Shown here: positions 8,136 through 14,780 of the stretch, one piece after another
How the letters are laid out: every line of letters begins with the position of its first letter
Position numbering within the stretch: the stretch's first letter is position 1
Assembly: GCA_002898675.1 (NCBI GenBank)
Contig: BEHW01000033.1
Span: forward strand, 1-20,529
Reading direction: 5' to 3'
DNA from: a bacterium HR20
GTDB taxonomy: Bacteria > Bacteroidota > Ignavibacteria > Kapaibacteriales > NICIL-2
DNA: 20,529 nucleotides
Notes under the pieces: model-generated
The model's input: only the letters and a program-made list of their open reading frames with translations
Told to the model about the DNA's origin: nothing
Databases searched by the model: none
Translations under genes and position numbers: made by a program

Positions 8136-8633
8136 ATGATTCGCTCTTTGTCCTACTGTGTCGGGATTGTCAGCATGGTCATACTTACAAGCGGTTGCGA
8201 AAGAAGCACTGACAGCACACCACATGAATTTGTCGCAGAGGCCAAGGATTTTTCCGGATATCAAAATTGGACACAAACAGTTGCTCCGCGGCGTGGCCCA
8301 GATCCTTCTGGTTTCATTGGGGATGCGCATTCTGCGAAGGATACGATGATAACACGCTCCATCTTCGTCAATCGCAGCAACGCTACGCGACAAGGTAATG
8401 GAGAATTTTCCGTAGGGACTATTTTCCTCAAAGTGCTGCGTGCGCAAGATGGAAGCATTCCAATGATCACCGCAATGGTTAAGCGTGGCGGTTCGTTCAA
8501 TCCAAGCGACAATGGTTGGGAATGGTTCGTCCTCGATGGACAGGGCTCAATTATGATGCGGGGAGCAGGCGTGATGGATGGGATGTGCGCAGCATGTCAC
8601 AAAGCTGCCAATGATTACGTATTTACTCGCTAA
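8136..8633 (+). CDS. Cytochrome P460-like c-type haem lipoprotein
   Basis: This 165-residue protein begins MIRSLSYCVGIVSMVILTSG followed by C21, a lipoprotein signal, so it is probably anchored in the cell envelope. The body follows the P460/cytochrome c'-beta pattern: W45, then ITRSIFVN, VGTIFLKVLRAQDG, MVKRGGSFNPSDNGWEWFVLD, and a C-terminal c-haem site CAACH (151-155). Known P460 enzymes oxidise hydroxylamine or NO, while c'-beta relatives bind NO. Which type this is depends on a haem-lysine cross-link I cannot assign from sequence alone. An in-frame TTG at 8100 overlaps the promoter element, so ATG 8136 is preferred. It heads a probable operon with the Crp/Fnr regulator (48-base gap). Codon use is visibly AT-richer than in gmk upstream. 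Confidence 0.78.
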   Translation: MIRSLSYCVGIVSMVILTSGCERSTDSTPHEFVAEAKDFSGYQNWTQTVAPRRGPDPSGFIGDAHSAKDTMITRSIFVNRSNATRQGNGEFSVGTIFLKVLRAQDGSIPMITAMVKRGGSFNPSDNGWEWFVLDGQGSIMMRGAGVMDGMCAACHKAANDYVFTR

Positions 8634-8681
8634 CTCCTCACCACTCTACATTGAGGTGCTGAACTTACTCGAGAAGCAACA

Positions 8682-9398
8682 ATGCCCGGAGCTAGCCCAC
8701 AGACTAAACTATGGTACCTAAAGAACTTCGACATCTTCGGCGAATTGGATGCGGAATCAATGGAGCAGCTCGAACGTATGACCACCAGTGAGGAGGTCCG
8801 AAAGGGTGAACTACTCTATTTCCCAGCACAGCCGAGTCGGGCAGTCTTTTTTCTCAAACGTGGGCATATCAAAATTTCCCGCTTCGATGAAAACGGTCGG
8901 GAAATGATTGTTGATATCCTCGGCCCAGGCGAGATCTTTGGCGAGATCTTCGAGGAAGGCGCTGGTACCTCAGCATACGACACCGCAGAAACACTCGATG
9001 ATGTTCTTATCTGTGCAATCTCTCCGGAGGATTTTCGGTTGCTGCTCAGCAGACACCCGGAGGCATCATTCGAGTTGGTCAAGCAAGTCGGTTTTCGGCT
9101 GCGCCGCATCGAACGGAGACTGATTGACTATCTCAATTGCGATGTCGTTACTCGTCTTGTGCGACTTTTGGTCAGCTTAGCAGAAGATTTCGGGAAAATT
9201 CGCCAAGGAATCGTTATAATTTCACTGCCGCTATCGCACAGTGAAATTGCCATGCTGATCGGTGCATCGCGGCAGACTGTGACCAGCTTACTCACTCAGC
9301 TTCGTAGCGAAGGTATCCTTGAATATTCCCGCCACCAGATAATCCTTAAGCAGTACGAGGACCTCCGTAAACGCGCGCACCTGCATATTTCTCAATAA
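8682..9398 (+). CDS. Crp/Fnr-family transcriptional regulator
   Basis: A 238-residue regulator of normal family length. Residues about 15-125 form the cyclic-nucleotide-binding-like beta roll (LLYFPAQPSRAVFFLKRGHIKIS, GPGEIFGEIFEEG). The C-terminal HTH is at about 185-213 (SHSEIAMLIGASRQTVTSLL). The cAMP-contacting Arg-Ser pair of CRP is not kept: the segment reads GTSAYDTAET, so cAMP is an unlikely ligand. There are only two cysteines (C111, C153), so an FNR iron-sulphur cluster is also unlikely. In the recognition helix R197 is kept, but the CRP positions E181 and R185 are Q198 and S202. It sits between a P460 haem protein and a thioredoxin-like gene, nine bases from the latter. Sensing of NO or redox state is an inference from context. 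Confidence 0.92.
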   Translation: MPGASPQTKLWYLKNFDIFGELDAESMEQLERMTTSEEVRKGELLYFPAQPSRAVFFLKRGHIKISRFDENGREMIVDILGPGEIFGEIFEEGAGTSAYDTAETLDDVLICAISPEDFRLLLSRHPEASFELVKQVGFRLRRIERRLIDYLNCDVVTRLVRLLVSLAEDFGKIRQGIVIISLPLSHSEIAMLIGASRQTVTSLLTQLRSEGILEYSRHQIILKQYEDLRKRAHLHISQ

Positions 9399-9407
9399 TT
9401 GTACGGC

Positions 9408-9722
9408 ATGCCACATAAGCGAGCGCTCATTACTGTCTACGTTCTCCCCAATTGCCCATCGTGTCGTCGTATTGTGCCATTACTTTGTACAAAGCTCAAT
9501 ACCCTTGACGCAGATATACGCATTCTCGATGCTTCAGCATTGAGACACTTGTCTATCAGAAACACCCCACTGTGCATATTTCCCGCAACTTTCATCAACG
9601 ACACACTCGCTTTCTATGGCGATTTTACTAGCGAGGAACTCCAAGCCGCACTGGAGCGCTGTACAAGCAGCCCCTCCACACCTGTTCCTAGTTGTGCTTC
9701 CACCAATAAAGAACACTTGTGA
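9408..9722 (+). CDS. Thioredoxin/glutaredoxin-fold protein with CPSC motif
   Basis: A 104-residue protein with the thioredoxin start beta-strand ITVYVLPNCPSCRRIVPLL (C16-P-S-C19). A cis-proline-type turn follows at P59 (IFPATFIND), then LAFYGDFTSEELQAAL as the last strand and helix. The tail after residue 85 is Ser/Pro-rich and low in structure. It has no signal peptide, so it should be cytosolic. It probably serves as a disulphide or dithiol partner. The overlapping TTG 9399 would start directly after the regulator's stop, but ATG 9408 gives the natural N-terminus. It is almost certainly co-transcribed with the Crp/Fnr gene. The exact subfamily is not recognised. Confidence 0.75.
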   Translation: MPHKRALITVYVLPNCPSCRRIVPLLCTKLNTLDADIRILDASALRHLSIRNTPLCIFPATFINDTLAFYGDFTSEELQAALERCTSSPSTPVPSCASTNKEHL

Positions 9723-9736
9723 ACAGCTGACGCGGC

Positions 9737-9752
9737 TGTCATGATGCCGACA
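9737..9752. promoter_or_regulatory. Second Crp/Fnr-type operator, upstream of Cys/His-rich gene
   Basis: TGTCA-TGATGC-CGACA matches the 8057-8072 palindrome in spacing, with one arm base changed. Its centre is 30.5 bp before the TATGTTTG -7 element at 9775, identical to the offset at the P460 promoter. The site sits in the 94-base gap between the thioredoxin-like gene and the next gene. Confidence 0.45.
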
Positions 9753-9774
9753 GTAATCAAGCTCTCTGTCCATC

Positions 9775-9782
9775 TATGTTTG
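9775..9782 (+). promoter_or_regulatory. -7 element for Cys/His-rich exported protein
   Basis: TATGTTTG is an exact TAnnTTTG match ending 35 nt before ATG 9817. It suggests this gene has its own promoter despite following the thioredoxin-like gene closely. No clear TTG -33 box is visible. Confidence 0.5.
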
Positions 9783-9816
9783 CATCGGCAATGTTTCACC
9801 ACTCTTTGATGACCAA

Positions 9817-10281
9817 ATGGCACGTTCACAGTTGGTCGCGCTCTTGCTACTCACCACAAGCGTCGCTGTTCCCCTTTGTGCCGATGGAACGTACACCGGT
9901 GTTGTCACAGGTGCACTCTGTGCAGCACATGGCAGAAAGTGTCCACCAAACCATGATTTACGCCGATCCGAGCTACCTGTGGTTTTCGAGGCACAATCGA
10001 AAGCTATTGTACTGGCCAATCTTCCACAATCATTCCTTGCACAATGGGCCGGCGATAGCGTTCGCGTCACAGGTACTGCAGTGTTGGACCATGTGATCGT
10101 CAATGCGGCTCGTTTCGAAGTCAAGCGAAATAAGGCATGGTCTGCGGTATTCGACAATGGCGATGTCATTGACGACATGGGACACCGTGTTCCTCTCTCC
10201 AAAGCCGTCGAAACCACCACCGGCAAATGGGTATGCCCCCGCTGTGCAGAGATGATGGATCAGCATCATAACCATCACTAA
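9817..10281 (+). CDS. Small exported OB-fold-like protein with C-terminal Cys/His cluster
   Basis: The 154-residue product has a signal peptide (MARSQLVALLLLTTSVAVPL, likely cut after CA at 21-22). The mature part starts GTYTGVVTGALCAAHGRKC. It continues with LANLPQSFLAQWAGDSVRVTGTAVLD, a small beta-barrel pattern seen in exported proteins of the type 'G.V.D..CG..H ... G..V.VTG'. The C-terminus is unusual: CPRC at 140-143, then MMDQHHNHH at the very end, which suggests a bound metal such as copper or zinc. C35 and C42 could form a second site. No enzymatic motif was recognised. Start ATG 9817 opens directly with the signal peptide. It ends just before an inverted repeat. Confidence 0.72.
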   Translation: MARSQLVALLLLTTSVAVPLCADGTYTGVVTGALCAAHGRKCPPNHDLRRSELPVVFEAQSKAIVLANLPQSFLAQWAGDSVRVTGTAVLDHVIVNAARFEVKRNKAWSAVFDNGDVIDDMGHRVPLSKAVETTTGKWVCPRCAEMMDQHHNHH

Positions 10282-10300
10282 ATCGCAGATTTCTCTGATT

Positions 10301-10341
10301 TTCCCTCCACGATAGTGCCTTGTGCCCTATCGTGGAGGGAA
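10301..10341. terminator. Perfect 15-bp inverted repeat between convergent genes
   Basis: Arms 10301-10315 (TTCCCTCCACGATAG) and 10327-10341 are exact reverse complements with an 11-base loop. It sits between two convergent genes. No long T-tract follows on either side, so it may be a two-way terminator or mRNA-end stabiliser rather than a classic intrinsic terminator. Confidence 0.6.
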
Positions 10342-10399
10342 TCGTTCAGGTAGAAGCCTCTCTGCAGATTACGCGATGCCAAATAACGATGGGTGAAAG

Positions 10400-12487
10400 T
10401 CACTCTGCGTACAGTATCAAATGCCTCCGCGTTCTGATTACTCGCTGATATGACCGGACGCGCCCACTACCATGGAGCTCGATTGGTTCATTGAGCGCAT
10501 GTGCCAGTGAAATGGCATTTCGCAGTGGTAACCCAATAAGCGGTAGCTGCTTCAATGTGTCGGGCATTGCGACATCCAACATCACGGTACTGTAGCTTTC
10601 AATGACTGTACCCGGAAGTGGCTTCTGCGAAACGACAATTGTATGCTTGTTCCCAACGATAGGACACCGAAGATGCAACACATCGAGAATCCTTTTTGCG
10701 TGCGCAGTGCTCATCCCTCGTACATCTGGCACCATGACTTGATTGGTAACAGAAGTGACTTTCCGCTGCTGAAAGAAACTATACCGCATCGCCAAGTTCG
10801 GTATACTCATCATTGCCTCCACAATCCGCCGGAACAGGGGCGCAGCAGTGCTTCCCCCGTAAATGTCCGTACGGGGACGATCGAGCATTACGAGCACAAC
10901 GAGCGATGGCGAATCCGCCGGGACCATCCCGACAAATGAGGCAGTGTAATCGCTCTTGGAGTAGCTCCCCTGGCTCCACTGCTGCGCTGTGCCTGTTTTC
11001 CCTGCAACGGGGACTCCTTCGATACGGGCGTTCGTGCCAGTCCCGCGCTCGACAACACCGGCAAGGAGTTGCCGCAGCACTCTCGCAACGCTATCGGAGA
11101 TGACACGCCGCCGCCGCTGGGGCACAGCGCGCACAAGCTCCTCTCCATCAGGCGAAATGATACGCCGCACGACAAATGGCTGCATCAAGACACCGCCGTT
11201 GGCAATTGCCCCATATGCACATGCTAGCTGGAGTGGCGTGCACGCCACACCATAGCCAAAGCCAAGGAAGAGCAGATCGCTCCCACGAAGCTCCCGCGGT
11301 AGCTTGAGGACGCCGCGGGCTTCTCCAGGGAGCCCAACGTCGGTGCGAATTCCAATCCCAAAATCCCGTGCATAGCGATAGAGCGTCCGAGCACCGAGCC
11401 GCTCGGCAAGTTGGGCAAAGACGATGTTGCTCGAATGTGCCAGAGCATCAGCCAGCGTACACGTTCCAAGGGGAGTGTGATCGGTGATCGCGCGTCCATC
11501 CGGAAGGCGGAACACACCGCCATGGCCATCGAACAGTTGATCCGGCGATGCACGGTGCTCGGCCAGTGCAGCAGCAGCAACGATTGCCTTGAACGTCGAG
11601 CCTGGCTCGTACATGTCGCTCACGGCTCGCAAGCGGACACCATCGCCGCTGGAGCGCTGGGAGTGCATAAATGCTGGCTGCTGTGCGCACGCGATAATTT
11701 CCCCCGTCTGGGGTCGCAGCACCAGCACGATTCCCGCTGCTGCACCCGTTGCACTGACGCTTCGCGCAAGTTCTGTCTCTGCGATCTGCTGGACGTCCCA
11801 ATCGAGGGTCAGCTCGATCGCCCGCCCCGGGCGAGCGTGTTGCTCGCTCCCGTCGCCCAGCGTCGGTCTGAGCCGTCCGCGACCGATGCGTTCCATAATC
11901 CGCTCGCCGACACTTCCCTGCAACAGCGAATCATAGGCGAGTTCGATCCCCGCAATCCCGCGGCCATCAACATCGGTGGTGCCGACCAACGCTGCTGCCA
12001 TCCAATCGTGCACATATTCCCGGCGATATTCGCGAATGCGAATAAGACCAGGCTCGCCGAGCGTGTCGAATGCCGCAGCGACAGGCAACGGCAACCCACG
12101 CGCAAGCCAAACGAAATTTCGATCCTGCGCTGCGGCAATCCGCGCCCGGATCTCCTCTGCACGAGCATGTCCAAGCTGCTCGAGCAATGCCGCGACTCGC
12201 TCCGGCGCGCGTGCTATCTTGGGATCAAGTGCAAGCGACACTGCCCCAACCGAGGTTGCCAGCTCGATGCCATTACGATCTCGAATCGCTCCGCGCTGGC
12301 CGCTGGTGCGGATACGGGCTCGGTACTGCTGCTCTGCACGGGCAAGCCACTCGGCGCGATCGAAGATCTGCACCATCAGCAAACGCACGATGAGTGCCAG
12401 CATCCCAACTGCCATCGCCATCACTACCAGGCGACGTCGCCAGCGGAGCTGCTGCGGCCGGTACGAAAGAAGCTGTTCGATACTCAT
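10400..12487 (-). CDS. ftsI: Septal peptidoglycan transpeptidase FtsI (PBP) with PASTA repeats
   Basis: Class B penicillin-binding protein that cross-links peptidoglycan at the division septum from the periplasmic face. One N-terminal membrane segment (about 19-42) is followed by the dimerisation region (QRGAIRDRNGIELA near 64). The transpeptidase active site is S297-T-F-K300, then S352-S-N354 and K497-T-G499, all intact. A PASTA repeat spans about 583-639 (VMVPDVRGMSTAHAKRI...QKPLPGTVIE). A second, shorter one is at about 647-685 (LPLIGLPLRNAISLA...GSGRVRSYQ), where the usual 'P.pG' after the Q is missing. The 695-residue length fits SpoVD/FtsI-PASTA types. Its ATG overlaps the ftsL stop (ATGA). 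Genes that usually follow in the dcw cluster (murE, mraY, murF) are absent. Confidence 0.94.
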   Translation of the reverse strand: MSIEQLLSYRPQQLRWRRRLVVMAMAVGMLALIVRLLMVQIFDRAEWLARAEQQYRARIRTSGQRGAIRDRNGIELATSVGAVSLALDPKIARAPERVAALLEQLGHARAEEIRARIAAAQDRNFVWLARGLPLPVAAAFDTLGEPGLIRIREYRREYVHDWMAAALVGTTDVDGRGIAGIELAYDSLLQGSVGERIMERIGRGRLRPTLGDGSEQHARPGRAIELTLDWDVQQIAETELARSVSATGAAAGIVLVLRPQTGEIIACAQQPAFMHSQRSSGDGVRLRAVSDMYEPGSTFKAIVAAAALAEHRASPDQLFDGHGGVFRLPDGRAITDHTPLGTCTLADALAHSSNIVFAQLAERLGARTLYRYARDFGIGIRTDVGLPGEARGVLKLPRELRGSDLLFLGFGYGVACTPLQLACAYGAIANGGVLMQPFVVRRIISPDGEELVRAVPQRRRRVISDSVARVLRQLLAGVVERGTGTNARIEGVPVAGKTGTAQQWSQGSYSKSDYTASFVGMVPADSPSLVVLVMLDRPRTDIYGGSTAAPLFRRIVEAMMSIPNLAMRYSFFQQRKVTSVTNQVMVPDVRGMSTAHAKRILDVLHLRCPIVGNKHTIVVSQKPLPGTVIESYSTVMLDVAMPDTLKQLPLIGLPLRNAISLAHALNEPIELHGSGRVRSYQRVIRTRRHLILYAE

Positions 12488-12759
12488 TGCACTCGCTCGA
12501 TGAGAATCGGTGGGCGTCCGGGTTCGATCATTCCCAAACGCTCCAATGCCAGACGCCGAATGCGGTCGGCAGCTTCACGTCGCGCAATTGCGGCTCGCTC
12601 CTGTCGAATGAGCGTCTCGAGCGAATCGAGCTGGCGTTGCTTCGCCTCAATGCTCGTAAGGAGTTCGTTGATGCGAACGACGTTGCTCACCTGCCACAGC
12701 AGGCTGGCAAGCACCGCAACCACAGCGAGTGCTGCCCAGAGAACTCTGCGGAACGACAT
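12484..12759 (-). CDS. ftsL: FtsL-like cell-division protein
   Basis: A 91-residue bitopic protein: short basic N-terminus (MSFRR), one membrane segment (about 6-28), then a leucine-rich coiled coil (INELLTSIEAKQRQLDSLETLIRQERAAIARREAADRIRRLA). It ends with the FtsL/DivIC-type 'A.e.LGM.epg.pp' tail (LALERLGMIEPGRPP). With FtsB and FtsQ it would form the divisome subcomplex that activates FtsW-FtsI. ATG 12759 is preferred over an upstream ATG at 12822, which adds Cys-rich, non-family sequence. It lies directly upstream of ftsI as in dcw clusters, but rsmH (mraW) is not in front of it. Confidence 0.85.
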   Translation of the reverse strand: MSFRRVLWAALAVVAVLASLLWQVSNVVRINELLTSIEAKQRQLDSLETLIRQERAAIARREAADRIRRLALERLGMIEPGRPPILIERVQ

Positions 12760-12793
12760 TGCGTTCTCAAGCGGAAGGATTATGCTGCACCTG

Positions 12794-12801
12794 CAAAATA
12801 C
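12794..12801 (-). promoter_or_regulatory. Possible -7 element for ftsL-ftsI
   Basis: On the minus strand this reads GTATTTTG, close to TAnnTTTG but with the TA one base nearer the TTG. It ends 35 nt before the ftsL ATG, the spacing found at other promoters here, which is the main reason to list it. The 149-base gap it lies in shows no other feature. Confidence 0.3.
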
Positions 12802-12908
12802 TGCACTGCAGCGAGAGCACAATCTCTGCCGAGTTCATCCGACCAGTCACAATCGCGATCGCCTTCTGCAGCCAGTGTGGGCAAGAAATCTGCACGTTCA
12901 AGCGAGGC

Positions 12909-14780
12909 TCAATCCTGCGTTCTGTATCGAATCCGCAACACAAGGAGCTGAGCGTACTGCGCGCGTTCGGGGGTGATCGGTTGGTAGAGCTCTTCTTGCT
13001 GTTCGATGCTCGGCCGAGGAAATCCAGCCTCGACGAGCATCATCGCAAGTGTTTGCGCAGCACTGGTGACGTCGGATGTGCTGCCGTGTGCGATGATCGT
13101 GCATTCCTGGAGCGTCGAGCGGTACCGTTCGGCAAGCTCCAAGAGAGCTTCGTTTGTCGGCAGCGCTGCCGGAAAGTAGAACGCTTCAACTTCGGCAATG
13201 CGCTGAGCACTCGGCTGCTGGAACGCCAGCGGCACCTGCTCCTGCGCTACGGCACGCGAGCCACGCGTGCTGATCGCTTCCAGTTCGAGCAGTAACGGCG
13301 CATCAGGATGCAAGCGATCGGCGAAGGTGGAAAGGTCAACATCGAGCTTCAAGGGAAGACCGCCGCTTCCCGAGCGACGCGCAATCTCGAGCGAATCCTG
13401 CCAGAGGCGTATCGTCCACTGGCGGAGAGGTTCGGCGCCATTGGTCGCAGGACGAATGCGGAGAGTAGGTGGGATGATGGTGCGCACGGTGTCTTCTACT
13501 TCGATCGGTGCAAGAAGCTGCTTGCTCCCCTCGAAGAGCACGCGTGCTGCAGTATCGCGCTCGTCAACAGATCCGCGGATGCGAAGGCGCTTGCCAGGGA
13601 CGTTCCAAATTGACTGAAAGTAGCGTGCGATGTACTCCGCACGACGGCGAGCGATTGCGAGTGAGCGCCCATCGAAGCCGATCAACGTCAGCGTATCGGT
13701 ACCAGAGCGAAGCCTCCTGCCCACGATCGGGAGCAGCGCATAGTACGCTCCCAGTGGGGAGTGGAGTGCTGCTGACCAGGACGTATCCTGCGGCGATTCT
13801 GGCACAATGTAGCGCTCTGGGATTTCCGCACCGTCCATGTAGAGCACCGGCAGCAAAGGGAGGATCCGGTGGCGAGAATGTACATCCATCCGCAGAGGAA
13901 GCTGCTCCTGCGTCCCCGCAATACCATAGGCAACAAGAGACGCCCCGAGTGGTGGAAGCGTTTCCTCCTTCGGCGACTCCAGGCTCGGCTGCTGCTTCAG
14001 TCGAGGCAACTCGATCGGTGCGTATGCCAGCCCAACGCCAACAAGGACGCTATAGACGTACCACTGCTGCTGCCGCGCAACGGGGTCCAGCGCATAGCGG
14101 AAGCTCAGTTCCGGAATCAGCCACCATTGCTGAGACTTCCCGAGCGGGATCGAAAATCGTGCGCCCGCCAGCAGCGAAGCCATCGAACGCGTGCTCGATT
14201 CGAGCGCCGTGGAACGCTCGTTTCGGACGCGCCGTCCGTTCTCGAACGTGCCGACACTCGGCTGCACTAGTTCTTCCCGAATCGAAGCATCCGCCTGCTG
14301 AACGAGATCAGTCCCCGCCCCAACATAGAGATCCACCAGCTGCGAGCCACGCACGCCGATGTATCCTTCCCACCGCATCGAACGGAAGTGCGCCTCGAGC
14401 GTATGCTGAATGACCGCGTCCGTCGGCGTATCGTCCACAAGGACTGGCTTGCGTTCGAGTGCGCGGAGCGTCCCGGCAAACTGCGCCAGTCCCAACCGCA
14501 ACCCGACGACTACTGACCCGAACGCGGGATACTCTCCCCAGAGCATACCGGCCGTCGCGAGTCCGCTGCCATCGCGAAATCGAGGGCAACACGTCGGGAG
14601 CTCTGGCAACGAAGAAAAATCTGCGCCGTGGATTGTGACGCCCCCTGCGCCGAGAACGCCAATGCGGACGCTCCGCGGTGGTGATGGGGCGCTATTGTTG
14701 CGGTCATCGTCCTGCCCTTGGACAGTACCAGTCCACAGAAGCCACCAGCTGAGCGCACATGCTATCGCCGCACGCATCAT
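12909..14780 (-). CDS. Exported OmpA-like outer-membrane protein with two degenerate OmpA modules
   Basis: The 623-residue product has a signal peptide (MMRAAIACALSWWLLWTGTVQG). Residues about 37-255 read as an outer-membrane barrel with alternating hydrophobic strands (GSVVVGLRLGLAQ, LVDLYVGAGTDLV, SMASLLAGARFSIPLG, WYVYSVLVGVGLAYAP). A module at about 310-405 resembles an OmpA domain (LYMDGAEIPERYI...LTLIGFDGRSLAIARRRAEYIARYFQ). A second at about 530-585 is weaker (AFYFPAALPTNEALLELAERY...IIAHGSTSD). The Asp and Arg that bind peptidoglycan are not clearly kept in the second. Its start overlaps the stop of the T9SS cargo gene (ATGA), so the two are coupled. It may help anchor or display the partner protein; that is inference. 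Confidence 0.72.
   Translation of the reverse strand: MMRAAIACALSWWLLWTGTVQGQDDDRNNSAPSPPRSVRIGVLGAGGVTIHGADFSSLPELPTCCPRFRDGSGLATAGMLWGEYPAFGSVVVGLRLGLAQFAGTLRALERKPVLVDDTPTDAVIQHTLEAHFRSMRWEGYIGVRGSQLVDLYVGAGTDLVQQADASIREELVQPSVGTFENGRRVRNERSTALESSTRSMASLLAGARFSIPLGKSQQWWLIPELSFRYALDPVARQQQWYVYSVLVGVGLAYAPIELPRLKQQPSLESPKEETLPPLGASLVAYGIAGTQEQLPLRMDVHSRHRILPLLPVLYMDGAEIPERYIVPESPQDTSWSAALHSPLGAYYALLPIVGRRLRSGTDTLTLIGFDGRSLAIARRRAEYIARYFQSIWNVPGKRLRIRGSVDERDTAARVLFEGSKQLLAPIEVEDTVRTIIPPTLRIRPATNGAEPLRQWTIRLWQDSLEIARRSGSGGLPLKLDVDLSTFADRLHPDAPLLLELEAISTRGSRAVAQEQVPLAFQQPSAQRIAEVEAFYFPAALPTNEALLELAERYRSTLQECTIIAHGSTSDVTSAAQTLAMMLVEAGFPRPSIEQQEELYQPITPERAQYAQLLVLRIRYRTQD

Noticed and set aside
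8595..8610. A third Crp-like site, TGTCA-CAAAGC-TGCCA
   Set aside because: It lies within the codons of the CAACH haem motif, has one mismatch and has no -7 element 30 bp downstream. It is best explained by coding sequence.
11411..12976. 521-residue plus-strand frame opposite ftsI and ftsL
   Set aside because: It lies antisense to two clear genes, is rich in Cys, Arg and His with no domain, and is a by-product of their codon bias.
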